DNA of 21,605 nt, from the NCBI GenBank assembly GCA_003427395.1, contig BFEA01000022.1:824898-846502 (forward strand), in the 5' to 3' direction. The notes under the pieces are model-generated. The model did no database searches. It was not told the origin of the DNA and worked only from the letters and a program-made list of their open reading frames with translations. Made by a program: the position numbers and the translations under genes. The stretch comes from Chara braunii. Taxonomy: Eukaryota; Streptophyta; Charophyceae; Charales; Characeae. Below, piece by piece: positions 8,988-19,363 of this stretch. Each line of letters starts with the position of its first letter. Position 1 is the stretch's first letter.

Positions 8988-10281
8988 AACACACGTCCAC
9001 AACAACATCAACAAACAAACTACGGGCTGCGCACCCGTGCCCTCACGGTAAGTCAATCAGACTACGCTCCGTAGTGGTAGTCGGATCAGGCCCTAACCCT
9101 CCCCGCAACCTCTACCCACCCTCCCTTTCTTTTCTTCCGCCCCAGAGCCCGCCATGAAATCCGCTCACCGTTCCTTGTCCCCTACCGGACGTCCTCTACC
9201 TGCGCCGGGTCGGACCACCGTTCCCAGTGAAGCAGCGTACACCCGCAGTGAATCCCAGCGCCGAGGTGCTGGGAGGGCTCGCCACGTGGCCTCCTTCAGG
9301 GGTTATCGCCAGCCGTGTGTGACAGCTCCACAAACATTTTGAAAAAAGTGAAAAGTGATTGTGGCGAGCTGTGGGTAGTCCAGTAAGCTACGCCTGTAAC
9401 TGCCGAGCTAGGCTGGCCTGGCAATTCCCTGCCAAGTGAACTGATTTCCGCACAGACAACGAATGAGGTTCCGCGCTTGTGAGTGGGCGGTCATGCTTTA
9501 CTGCGATGTGTGTTCTGCAGGTTCCGACTTTACTCGTTGTGTTGTCTCGGGGGCCATGCTAGTTGTCTCCCTATAGTGTTCTCCCTGTAATTACAAGCTG
9601 CATGTTTTCCAGTGCTTTGAGGTGTTTTGATGCGTTTCTATCCACAGTGCAGATTCCCGTGGGCTAGGGGTGGTCTGAGCAGACATTTGCGCTGCGGACT
9701 GCGTGGGAGAGACGATGAAGGCCGATCTATCTTTGAACGAACTGCAGCCACCGGGGATCGATCACGGAATTGCCTATGGTTGATTTCTGTGCGTGTTCCC
9801 AAATGAGTTCTCGTCTCTTGAACTTCCGGTTGCAGGACTTGCCTTCCGACCATGAACTGAATCGGCGTCGCAGAAGAGTTGAAATGGAGGCTAAGCCGAG
9901 CTGCGCAGTACCCGTCATCAACAAGGTGACTCACTGTGCTTGCAGGAGCTGATGAGTGATGTGCTGCCGGAGCAACGTTAGGCGGTTCTCCTTTTCCGGG
10001 GAGGCCCTAGGTAATGTGCTATTTAGCTTTTGTCGCCAAAGCTGATGGAAATGTTGACCCCGGGACGTGCCAGGATACCTGGGGAGTGCAGGATCCAGCA
10101 GGGGACGGGAGCTGTGGGATGAAAGGCGGCGGAAATGGTGTAGACGGGGAAAGCTGAGGGAGAAGAGAGCATGCCTTGTCTTACGGCCGCGTCTGTCAGT
10201 GGCAAGGCACGCCGTGTCGCGCTGTAGTGGAGCGGCTCGGGTTGGAAGGGGAAGCGGGGGAGCAGTAGCAATCCAGCACGA
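8988..10281 (+). other. Upstream region of the SCAPER-like gene, no clear coding sequence
   Basis: About 1.3 kb of moderately GC-rich DNA before the SCAPER start. It has short ORFs only and no recognised repeat. It probably contains the promoter and 5'UTR of the downstream gene. One splice-like pair is listed separately (9048-9147). An in-frame TAG at 10225-10227 closes the SCAPER frame upstream, with no ATG between it and 10282. Confidence 0.4.
9048..9147 (+). other. Possible small 5'UTR intron
   Basis: GTAAGT at 9048 is a strong donor. A CT-rich tract ends in CCCCAG at 9142-9147, giving a 100-base intron. The downstream exon would carry an ATG at 9154 in a CCGCC context and a 62-residue ORF (9154-9342) of no recognised family. 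This could be a non-coding 5' exon of the SCAPER-like transcript, a small separate gene, or chance. Only RNA data can decide. Confidence 0.25.
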
Positions 10282-13128
10282 ATGGCAGGAGGAGGAAGAC
10301 TTGCTTCAGGGTCAGGGGGGATCGGCATGGCATCAGGGCGGAGACTGGAAAAGAGGCGGGAAAGTATTAAGAGCAGTGGAAAGAGAGGCTCAAGGGATGG
10401 TTCGGAGGACTATAGAGAGGGGTTGCGGGAGAACCGTGATGTAACGAAGGAGAGCAGAGACGGGTTTAGGGACAATGGCAACGCAAGTACGGCGGATCTA
10501 AGCTCGCTGGAGAGGCGGGGTGGTGGTGGTCGGATGATGAAGACTGCGGATGAGGCTGTCATTGCCGGCGGGAAGAAAGACGGCTTCAGATCGCAGGTGA
10601 AAGAGAAGGGAGATGGCAGCGAAGTGGCAGCGAGGAGGCTACCGAAGGGCGAGGAGAAGGCAATTGCTGCGAACGGTGGAGCTTCGTCTACGAGCCTAGG
10701 AGGAGAAAGTCTAGGACGCGATCGGCGGAAAGAGCCGGTCCAGGTTCCCCACGTGGAGGTGGGAGAAGTTGGGAGAGTAGTGGGGGACGGAGGAAAGCAA
10801 GAGGGGGGAAAGGAAACGGACGAGCGAGAGGGTGAGACCGATGGCGGTCGATTGGGAATGCCACTACGAGGAGAGCGCAAGCAGAGGGTCAGCCCTGGGG
10901 ATGTCCAGATGGCGTACCCGCAGAGTGACGTAGCGGAGAGTGCTGCTGCATTGGCTTGGGCTAGTAGCAATCGGGAAAGTGCAGTGATGATGCCGGCTTT
11001 CGTGTGTCAGCAGATGACGACAGTGCCTCCTTTCAAATTCAAGTGGGGCGATCTGGAGGAGGATGAAATACAGCGAGGGGTTGACAGCAGGCGAATAATG
11101 AATGGGAAAGCGGCTAAGAGCGGCGGCGCGATGGCCAAGGGAAGTGAAGCAGCTGCTGTGCATCAGAAATCGGAAGGAATCGGAACCGAGGAGGAGAAGA
11201 AATGTCTGGCTGTGACCTTGGGCTGTAACGGTTGCGCGGATGACGTTGGTGCTACCGAGAACCCGGGGGTGGGGGATGATGGACCGCAGAAGCAAAGCCG
11301 TTCTAGGGAAAACGCGCAGAAAAGGAACGATGTGAAAAGCTTGGAAAGGAAGAAGAGGAAGGAAGGGCGAGATGAAGGGATCTTGCGGGATGTCGACGGA
11401 GATGCTTCTGGCAGCAGCGATGGGGCAGAGGCCGAGGCCGCGCCCGAGGTGGGGCTTGGGAACCTTGGCGAGTCCTCATCCGGCGATCAAGATGAGGCAG
11501 TCAAGGAGAAGTGGAGGGATGAGGCGGAACCGCGGCTATGCGAGGAGCGGAAGAGCTCCGGAGACGGGATGCATGCTGAGCAGAAAGAGCAAGTTCCGGA
11601 GCAGGGCAAGAATCGTGGGCTCAAAGCGAGTCGCCCAGCTGAGATGCGCTTGGCCACGACGGAGGGAGCCGAACCAGGGGACTTCAGAGAGGGGGCTGGG
11701 GGTCCTGTGCAGCAGGCTATTTCTAGATTTATGGAGGTGAGGGATGACGCGGGATATCTTGTTGGTGGTAGAGTGCAGGAGAAAGCGACGCAAGAGCCTC
11801 GCCATTATGCAGTGGGGGGAGAGAATGCGGGTGTAAAAGCTGTGATGGTGGAGGGTGAGAAGAACGGTGAAAGACCAGGGATGGGTAGAGGAAAAGAGAC
11901 AGACAGAGAGAAGGAGCGGCGCCTGCGCGAAGTTCTAGGAGCGCACGCCACCAGTACGGGACAGGGTTCAGAGCTGGATGAATTTGGAAACGACCCCGCG
12001 AGAGTGTGCGCCGCCGAAGCATGGTCAGCGAAGGTTGGAGTCGATGCCTCAAGCGATGGGTCGATTGTGGACATTCTCGAGCGACAAGAGGAGAACAGAA
12101 AAGCTGTTGGCGAGGGAGGAGAAGGAGGAGGAGGAGGGGCTCTCAGCGTCATCAGTGAGGGGGGGGCGGTCAAGATTTGCGGAAAACAGAGCTTGGAGTT
12201 GGTGGATGCGGAGGAGGAAATGGGGGTTGAGGAAGTTGGCCTAAACGCCCTCGGAGGTCCGGAGTTATCTTTCGCTCCGCGTGTGAATGACAATATCAAT
12301 TGGCTAGGGGGGGGCGGTGAAGATGACTCTGAAGGGGCGAACGCGATGGAGCCCAACGATGATTCGCAGCAATTTAGACTGAGCCATGGCGAGGACGGAG
12401 ATTATGATGGCAGCGTGAGACTCGATGGGAAGGCGGGAACGGACGGGAGGGACGGTGACGAGATAACGGCGAGGAATAGTGGAGCGAGGGTGTTCGGAGC
12501 AGTAGGGAAAGACTGGAAGGGAGGCTACGGAAATTCTGAGGGTGAGAGAGAGGATGAGCATGGGAATGGAAAGGTTGACTCCGTGCCTGATCAACGCCGA
12601 TCACAGGAGAACGAGGCGCACTCAGGTGAAGAGGAGGCGCCAGCGGCGGCGGCGGCGGAGGAGGAGGGGGGCGAAGAAGATCGCGAAGAGGCGACGAGGA
12701 GGGAACGGAAGGGCAGCTGTATGGTGCGCACAGAACGATTTAGACAAAGGTTGTGGCTTTACTTGTTTGAGAACCTTAGTCGATCAGTGGACGAGCTTTA
12801 CTGCCTGTGCGAGCTCGAATGCGACCTTGCAAACATAGACGAAGCTGTGCGGGTGTTGGATGAAGCCATGGACGATTTCAGGGAGCTGAAGGAGAGGATC
12901 GAGACTCAGAATAGATTCGTAAAAGAGAGGAGGAAAGCCATGCAGCGGAAGACGGGTTTTGCCTTGTCAAGGGGTGACGGAAGCGGTGACAGAGGATCGG
13001 GAGGAGATGGACCAAGTGTCAGCCAGGAGAAGCAAGGGGCGACAACGGCAGCGAGATCTTCCCCCCGTGCTACGAACGAAGGCAGTAAGGAAATTCAGAA
13101 GCGTCAGCAACATGCCATAGCGTGGGAG
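10282..13128 (+). CDS. SCAPER: SCAPER-like protein, first coding exon (949 codons, gene continues)
   Basis: SCAPER (S-phase cyclin A-associated protein in the ER) is a conserved eukaryotic protein that in animals binds cyclin A/CDK2 and associates with ER and translating ribosomes. Residues 1-813 are a low-complexity, Glu/Gly/Arg/Ala-rich, probably disordered region, with a K-W-G-D-L-E motif near residue 255 and an Ala/Glu run near 785-800. Residues about 815-890 match the SCAPER N-terminal domain: a Y-L-F-E-N-L start, S-V-D-E-L-Y, a Cys/Glu-rich turn, then V-L-D-E-A and D-F-R-E-L. The exon ends in A-W-E, the point where relatives carry a conserved L-A-W-E-V. The start is the first ATG after the in-frame TAG at 10225. 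Translation past 13128 becomes Ser/Leu/Pro/Phe-rich, so the longer ORF to 13512 is intron read-through. The helical and C2H2-containing C-terminal parts of SCAPER are not visible in the window. The family call is fairly sure; the N-terminal start is less so. Confidence 0.78.
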
Positions 13129-13134
13129 GTCAGT
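13129..13134 (+). other. Predicted 5' splice site (phase 0)
   Basis: GTCAGT directly follows the GAG codon of the conserved A-W-E block. Protein composition changes abruptly here. A CT-rich tract ending in CTCAG at 13237 could be a nearby acceptor, but nothing SCAPER-like follows it. Confidence 0.65.
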
Positions 13135-13529
13135 CCATCCACCCATATCTGTCTTTCTCTGCCCTCCCTTTCAACGCTTTCCGTCTCAAGCCTGATACAC
13201 CACCTGCCGCTCTGTTTCTCTTTCTCCTCTTTCTCAGCTTGGTCCCATGCAATTCGGCAATATCTGGGACTCTTTCCCTCTCCCCCCCTGACTGCCTCCG
13301 ACTGCCTCAGGTTTCATGTCTTCTTCTTGTCCCTTGTCCCGAGCCTTCTCTTCCTCCTCCAACAATTTTGTGGTCCTTGCGAACTTCAAACTGCTTGGGA
13401 AGGAGAGAAAGGCCAAATAACTAAATATTTTCCACTCCATCTATTCACTACTTCACGGGAGGACGGCGGGATTGTCGCTTGCGGAACTCCAGTGTGTTTC
13501 TACATCAATTAATCAGAAAAAAACACGAT

Positions 13530-13549
13530 CTGACAACGACCGTTGTCAG
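13530..13549. repeat. Perfect 9-bp inverted repeat
   Basis: CTGACAACG, two bases, CGTTGTCAG. The AACG/CGTT core resembles plant MYB-binding cores (AACNG), but it is a single site inside a probable intron. No function is assigned. Confidence 0.55.
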
Positions 13550-14188
13550 AATGTCACCGGACACTCTGGCAGGGGCACTGATGAAATTACTCAGTTCAAC
13601 AAACGGCAATGGTGGAATTCCAGACGGGATCACAGCTCCCTTTTCCATTTTTGTAGAATGCCGGATTCCCTAGGCTTGTACGGTGGAGCGAGAAGTGCCA
13701 ATCAATGCTCGAGTCCTTATAAAAAGAACAAGTTGCATCGTAGAGGGCGAAAGCAGCAAAAGAGGGATATCAGCGATTAGAATCGGGGAAACCAAAGAAT
13801 GAAACGTCAAGGAGGTTGACATGATTTTGCGGATAATGTGGGTGTTGCAAGGCAAGGCATAGAGAGAGCTCTCAGTGCAACAGTCACACTCGCAGCAGGT
13901 GATGAAACCATGCCTCGAAAGCAGGTCTGACAAATGGCATGCCGGTTGCAAGCAGCGACGACGGAGGGTGGGGGCGGCATCGCAGGTCATCCATCATACA
14001 CGCAGTGCAACCTCCGTGGCTAGAATTTCGACGTGCAATGTCAGGCTGCAGGGGATGCATACAGTGAGGCACGCAAGTGTAATAATGCTCTACGCACACG
14101 GCTGCAGAGGCCATCGCATCATAGTGGTGTGTCCTGATAAAGGGGGGTGGTGCTCATAGCCAAGGGCGGATTACTTTATGCCTGCGTC

Positions 14189-14216
14189 CTCCCAGAAGGG
14201 GACTCCCAGAAGGGGA
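14189..14216 (+). repeat. Exact 14-base tandem duplication
   Basis: CTCCCAGAAGGGGA occurs twice in direct succession. Probably replication slippage. Confidence 0.85.
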
Positions 14217-15957
14217 GCAGGTAAAACGATCCTAACGCGGGTCCTTACCGAACCCAGCAGGTCCATAACGTAGACCGGCGTGCAGGTATCAGCATGAGAA
14301 ATGATGGTGGCTTCAACCATAACGCAGTCCCTGCCTCGACTACTCTAGTTCTCACGACCGCCAGCCAGGGCAGCGCAATGAACACATCTACCAACCACGT
14401 TGATCGGCAACACAGGCGCGCACAACCGTGAGGTAGTTGCTGCAGGCTTTGGCCCTGGAGAGTGCCACGCCACGCATCTCAAGTACGGGTTGCATCATTA
14501 CAGCCTCCCGCAGGATAGCGAGGGCAAAGCCTCCTGCAGTAATGTGGTTAGCACCTTCTGGCTGTCGATCGTTTTCGCGGTTTAACACTAATACACAGGT
14601 CTCAACCAAACAAGGAGTCGATCGCGTTCCCGATTCAATAATAGGTCTCAATCAAGGTGTCGACGGCGACGAATCTTTTACTTGTTAGTATTTGTTGTCG
14701 CCTGCAGCCAGGGAATGCATTGGGATATGATGGCCCGTGCACACAACAATGTGATCCGCCAATGGAACAGGGACATCAACAAGCCGTGCGGAGATGATGC
14801 CCATGGAACAAACATCAACAGGCCCCCGCACAGGAGATGGATGGACGAATGTAGACGGAACTACGGAGATATCCGTACGCTGTAACGGACGAGAGAGGAG
14901 GACGGTGCGATATATGCCCTTCTCGTGTGTTCGTAACGGTCTGCTGGAATACAGACCAGAGTTCGAATCCAGATGGAACTAGATGAATGAAATTCAGTCG
15001 TTCTGAATTACATGGAGTCGATCAGTTCGTCGATGGTATTTCACGGCCGTCGCCCTTTTTGAAAAAAACAAACAAACAAAAAGATAAGATATTCTGCCCC
15101 CGGGATCGGACATGGTCGAAATGATCGTGTGCATTTGGATGGTTGGATATGCCGGGAACTTCAGAGTGACTATCGTGAACACTCTCTGGCATTTCAAGAG
15201 GGCGTGGCGTTGGGGAGCGGCTCCGTTTTTTTCAGTCATTCGTCACGTCCAAGGCAAGATATAGAAGAGCGGAGCATGCTCAGAAGGAAGGCGTGCTGTT
15301 AGTGACGTCACGGATGAACTGGATGTAACTACCCGTGACAGGTACGTACTGCGGGGGGTGACCACCATCCTAGTGATGAGACGAGTGATGGGATGTTCTA
15401 AGTTTGCCCGTCAACTCGTGCGTCTATGTCTGTCTGTGTCTCTCTATTCTGATGTCCTCTGTCTGCCTTTGATGAGAGACGGGAACATAGCTCCTCCTGA
15501 ACTTGATTGACGCTGGTTGGGAGAAATTCTCGTCCGTTACTCTGTTTCTCTCTCATCAACTCTGTCCGTCCCTCTCATCTCAGGGTTAACAACTGAGCCG
15601 GCCAGTCGATGGCTTGGCCAGGTGATGATGCTGTTTGATCCCGATCAACCTCTCTGTCCTGCAGTCTTGAAGCTCTTGCCGGCTTCTGCGTTTTGAAGGA
15701 TGTTATTAATAGCACACATACACCACTCGACGCGACAGCGCCTGCAGGCAGAGCTGCAATTTGGCTGCCGGGATGGGGCTATCCGTTTCTTGCTACTACG
15801 CTACCGTCCGTATTGTGTCTGATGCCCGTACTCCATTGAGGAATGTCGCTGACGACAACATCTGGGGTCGTTCAGACCGTGTTGCCGGGTTTCGCGGATG
15901 GAAAGCCCAGAATGGAATACCCATCTGAGGCCCACACTCAGTGGCGGCAGTGTGCGT

Positions 15958-16074
15958 GCTGCCTTCTTCACCCGTCCGAATACAACGTACGGTCATTATT
16001 GCTGGATTTAGACTGAAAGATATCCCAAATACAGCTATAATGACGTTACGTTGTATTCGGGTGAAGAAGGTAGC
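15958..16074. repeat. Long foldback (inverted repeat), ~43-bp arms with 27-base loop
   Basis: Arms 15958-16004 and 16032-16074 are reverse complements: 39 paired positions, four substitutions (one would be a G-U pair in RNA), and one 4-base bulge on the left arm (TCCG near 15974). Both arms carry the CTTCTTCACCCG/CGGGTGAAGAAG block and the AATACAACGT/ACGTTGTATT block. Transcribed on either strand it would fold into a stem the size of a plant microRNA or siRNA precursor. It could also be a tiny MITE or a simple inverted duplication. No flanking target-site duplication was seen. Confidence 0.85.
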
Positions 16075-16231
16075 CAAGATCTGGCAATTCTGACGGCTAT
16101 GGCGCCGACCAGACAGATTGCATGTTTTAGTTCTCCTCTTCCGGCCACAAACGAGCTACAGGACGCTCGCGAACCAGCCGTGATGGTTTTTAGTTTCCCT
16201 TTTTTCCGGTGACAAATGACATACACGGCCC

Positions 16232-16305
16232 CTGCAGCCTAGCGCAGTTGGTTAGGCACGCAAGTGGCATTGAGGAGGTTGTGGGTTCGAGCCCCACAAC
16301 CGCCT
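16232..16305 (+). pseudogene. tRNA-like head (Pol III A and B boxes)
   Basis: The D-arm-like and T-arm-like segments are clear, 44 bases apart from A box to B box, but no consistent anticodon or acceptor stem forms. Best read as the promoter head of the SINE-like unit, alternatively an isolated tRNA pseudogene. Confidence 0.6.
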
Positions 16306-16710
16306 GTGGCGCACGTAGTGCCAACCAGCAGTGATAGTCCGCTTGATACCTCTGATCGGTGACAGCAGGGTCCTTGGCCAACACGGGTGTGAGTGTGAGT
16401 GTGAGTGGGTTGTGTGTGGTGTGTGGGAGAGTGTTGGCCTTAGACACTGCTGTTATTCGGTTGGGGGTGGGGGACGATGAAAAGGGAGGCGCAGCTACTG
16501 GCAAAATGCTCGGTCTTTGCGTTAGCCGGACCCCCACCGGTGGCCCCACCCCATCCTTGACCACCATGGTTGGGGCGGGGGGCAACATGCATCCCCTCTG
16601 ATGGTTGGAGGGAGACAACAAAGCTATGTTTGCAGGGGTCCCCTGTCTAAGCCTTAGGAGTAGTGGTAGGTAGGTAGTGAAGGTGAATTGAAAGAATTTG
16701 NTTTTTTTTT

Positions 16711-16730
16711 TGTGTGTGTGTGTGTGTGTG
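16711..16730. repeat. (TG)10 microsatellite after a T run and an N
   Basis: An N at 16701, nine T, then ten TG units. The N suggests this low-complexity tract was not fully resolved. Confidence 0.9.
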
Positions 16731-16956
16731 CAAGTTAGGCCTTTCTTGATGCTACCGGATGACCCCTGGCCGGTATCGCCCACCTGCTGGTGGGTGCAGC
16801 TCCCGCATGTTCCCTCGTTGGAGGCTTGAGCACCGATGTGGCTGCTACGGGGTTCCCTGTAATACTGTAATGACAATAAAAAAGGCCTGAAAGGCCGTCC
16901 TGTCCAGATTCTACAGGTAATTGAATTGGTTGGGCTTAAATAATTAGCCTTGATTT

Positions 16957-16981
16957 AAAAAAAAAAATAATAAAAAAAAAA
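16957..16981. repeat. A-rich tract
   Basis: Two A runs separated by TAAT-like bases. It could be the tail of an inserted retroelement, but no element head could be tied to it. Confidence 0.7.
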
Positions 16982-17978
16982 TGGTACCAGCATTCCTGTA
17001 ATTGAAACCTTGCTGCTGTCGTTCTGCTGGAGTGGAGCTGCATCTGCTGGAAACCGGGTCCAGCGTCCCAGCAGACAGAAACATAAACATGAACCATGAG
17101 TTGACAAAGCAGCATAGACCCCCGTGAGGCCTTGCCCAGTAGCAGATCATAGACCCCCTAGCCTTGTTGGTGGGCTCGGGAAGGGAAGCTGTTTGTCAGC
17201 TTCGCTTTGTGCCTTCGGACTCTTAACCCAGGTGTAGCTAGAGTATTGGTTTCCTGACCTTGCACTGTCCTCAGCAGATGCTTCGCATCTGAGCTGATGC
17301 CAGACAAGAGAATCGCAGAGATCTGGAAAAAGGCTAGAGGTGGCTGTGTCTTGTCTAGGCTGAGCACTTCGTGCCTTCTACGGCCTTCTCCACCGAGCAC
17401 TAAAGGATATCATTTGCTGACGTAAAACAGATACCTGAGGTTGTCAGGCTGTGCGAAAAGATGCAGTTCCAGACAGGTGTATGGAGTTCTTTAAACCAGG
17501 TGTTCCCCTTGTCACAGTCTATTTGCAGTGGGGCCTTGCTCAATAGCGGGTCGTAATGTCCCACCCGTCTCCCTAACACAGTCTGCTTTGCTGAAGTTGC
17601 CAAGGCTTCTGTGGAAAAATACAGTCCCCGGTGTGGTCTCTCCCCATTTTCCACATCTCAATTGGCCTCACACATTACTCCTTTCTTAGTCATACTTGGA
17701 TCAATAGATGTGAGTTAAACCACGAGTATGACGGAGTTGCAAAAAAATTTCCCAGTCGAGTATGCCTTGAACTAACTGCAGTCAGGCTGGTACATGGAAA
17801 GCATGGCCTGCTTGCATAAGGCCACAAATCCGGTTGGTTGGGGCCGCGATTGACTTCTGCTGGCGGTGTAATTCTGGAATTTATCTTCCTCTCCAAAAGG
17901 ACAACAGTCTGCTCAGGTAGGATCTAAATAACTGTAGCCTGCCCACGTAAGCTTTCCGCTTGGCCGCTTGAGGGGGAG
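16982..17978. other. No gene seen
   Basis: About 1 kb with only short unsupported ORFs. The sole structure noted is a small hairpin at 17275-17291 (CAGATGC, TTC, GCATCTG). Confidence 0.5.
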
Positions 17979-18192
17979 CCGGGGGGGGTAGGGGGAAGGG
18001 GGGTGAGAGAAAAAAAAAAAAAGAAGGTATATGCACTGAGCGGACTGTGCAACAGGTTGTTCAAGGCATGACGTAGTTTGTGGGGAGGATGAGGGGAGGG
18101 AAAAAGGGGGAGAGAGAAATGAAAGAAACGAAGGTATATGCACTAAGTGGACTGTGCAAGAGGTTGTTCAAGGCATGGCATAGTTTGTGGGG
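17979..18192 (+). repeat. 107-bp tandem duplication
   Basis: A 62-base core is present at 18024-18085 and 18131-18192, differing at only a few positions (CACTGAGCGG versus CACTAAGTGG, for example). Each core is preceded by a purine-rich block of G and A runs that has diverged more than the core. No gene content. Confidence 0.88.
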
Positions 18193-18979
18193 CGGAAGAG
18201 CACAAGAGGTGATGGACCGGCTAAATGAGTCTCCAGTTCTTCCAGATCATGTTGTGGTTGTGATCGGGTTTGCATATTTTTCCTCTTTAGGGTCAATCAA
18301 AATAGTTGGAGAAGTCTGTGTAATATAGTTAATGTTGACAGGGTACTTTTCATCCTGGGGTTTTCCCTCATGATTTCCCAGGCTTGTTGGATATTTACTT
18401 TCCTTGTTTCTGCAATTTCTCCTGTGGCTGGGATAAACCCAGAATTGTGTGCTTTTCTTCTCAACGAAGCATCTTGCTCCCCTAATCACCATAAGGATTA
18501 ATGGCCTAGGTTTCCTGACTAATTATGTTCAAAAGATCCCCTGTGTGGGGTTTAGTACATTGTTCTTCGGAAAGTAGTTGGGTATTATAGAGGAACTGAC
18601 CCCCTGAGAGAGTGATCGATGCTTCATCGCACCATCTCCATATCCACACCACCATGGGGCAGGCCAAGAGGCCTCCAGTGTGGGGAGGAAATTCCAGGTT
18701 AGAGCATATGGGGGCGAGGAGACCCTTCTCTTCCGGCTTGGAACAGCAAACCAGCCAATCTGGGGCTGGGAGGCATCTATGAAGAATTTGCCAATGCAGG
18801 GCTCGGTCATCTGCGGGGCAAGAGATGGGAATAATTTGCCCATGAGAAGTTCGTGAAATCATGCTGCTTCAGGTCTGTCCCTTATCCAACGATCGATCAC
18901 CACTTTCTGGGAGGGGACAGGTCAATGGCAGGATCTATGGGAAATATACTACCACAAAGTCATTTGCTGTTCCCAATTC
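18193..18979. other. No supported gene
   Basis: Two overlapping minus-strand ORFs in different frames (18506-18862 and 18529-18843) span the middle, but neither shows a domain I recognise. Overlapping ORFs of similar length argue for chance. No RNA gene or repeat was found. Confidence 0.4.
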
Positions 18980-19250
18980 TATTCCTATTCTTCTGATCGA
19001 TTCGAATTGACAGCCAATTGAATCCCGATCAGCAGCTAACCAGACCTTAATCAGTGGCCAAGTGGATCCTGTCTTGTCAGCTAGTCTGATTAGATCAGGC
19101 AGTCTACCTTCTGGGATGATCAGAGCATCCAGCTGGTCCTCGATCCTATCAGACCAGACAGTCCAGCAGATTGAGGTAGCCAGTCAATCAGATAGGATTT
19201 CCCACCGATTAGACTCGACAAGCTTGGCCAATTGATCCAGTTAATCAACT
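18980..19250. repeat. Degenerate ATCAG/GATTAG-rich tract
   Basis: GATCAG, ATCAG, GATTAG and their complements recur around ten times in about 270 bases with irregular spacing, mixed with CCAG and CAGTC words. This looks like an old eroded short-unit repeat. No exact period was found. Confidence 0.35.
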
Positions 19251-19338
19251 GGCTCGAGCGTGAGCAAGCCGAGAGGTGCAAGAGAGAGGTTCACTCGGGA
19301 GGGAATACTGAGAAAGAGGTACACATAAGGCCTGTGAG

Positions 19339-19350
19339 AGATCGGAAGAG
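19339..19350 (+). other. Illumina adapter-like 12-mer followed by G run
   Basis: AGATCGGAAGAG equals the first 12 bases of the common Illumina read-through adapter; the next adapter base (C) is instead G, starting a run of seven G. It could be chance, but it lies 257 bases from a definite Nextera junction. Confidence 0.4.
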
Positions 19351-19363
19351 GGGGGGAGATGTA

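Larger units (their letters stand above)
13135..15957. other. Probable intron or intergenic sequence without recognised genes
   Basis: No ORF here resembles a known domain or a further SCAPER exon. It begins CT-rich (to about 13380) and then has average composition. It holds a 9-bp inverted repeat (13530-13549) and a 14-base tandem duplication (14189-14216). Small ORFs on both strands (for example 14388-14651 minus, 14682-14885 plus) have no recognisable family and may be remnants of old mobile elements. Confidence 0.5.
16230..16885 (+). mobile_element. tRNA-derived SINE-like element
   Basis: The head has RNA polymerase III internal promoter boxes: A box TAGCGCAGTTGG at 16240-16251 and B box GGTTCGAGCCC at 16284-16294, with a good T-arm stem (GTGGG/CCCAC). 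The anticodon arm does not fold properly, so it is not a working tRNA. About 600 bases of body follow: (GTGAGT)n-like and GT-rich parts, a CCACCGGTGG palindrome near 16537, and a T-run plus (TG)10. The unit appears to end in an A-rich AATAAAAAA stretch near 16876-16883. The antisense reading gives the G-L-E-P-T-T-S-S type ORF often seen opposite tRNA-derived sequences. Its limits are estimates because no clear target-site duplication flanks it. The body could include more than one insertion. Confidence 0.6.

Noticed and set aside
9091-9100. Telomere-like CCCTAACCCT
   Set aside because: Only one and a half units; no array.
10410-12604. Long minus-strand and alternative-frame ORFs across the SCAPER exon
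   Set aside because: They are shadows of the G/A-rich coding frame; their Ser/Pro/Leu-rich translations are just the complement.
13129-13512. C-terminal 127 codons of the long SCAPER-frame ORF
   Set aside because: Composition changes abruptly after the A-W-E/GTCAGT boundary to CT-rich DNA, so this is intron read-through.
14940-14985. GAGTTCGAATCC, tRNA T-loop-like sequence
   Set aside because: The flanking bases do not form a T stem and no D arm lies upstream.
16190-16876. 228-residue minus-strand ORF
   Set aside because: It is the antisense reading of the tRNA-derived SINE-like unit, including the telltale G-L-E-P-T-T-S-S segment and TG-repeat translation.
6300-18192. Shared 107-bp period of the two tandem repeats (6357/6464 and 18024/18131)
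   Set aside because: The units have no sequence in common, so the equal period is most likely coincidence.
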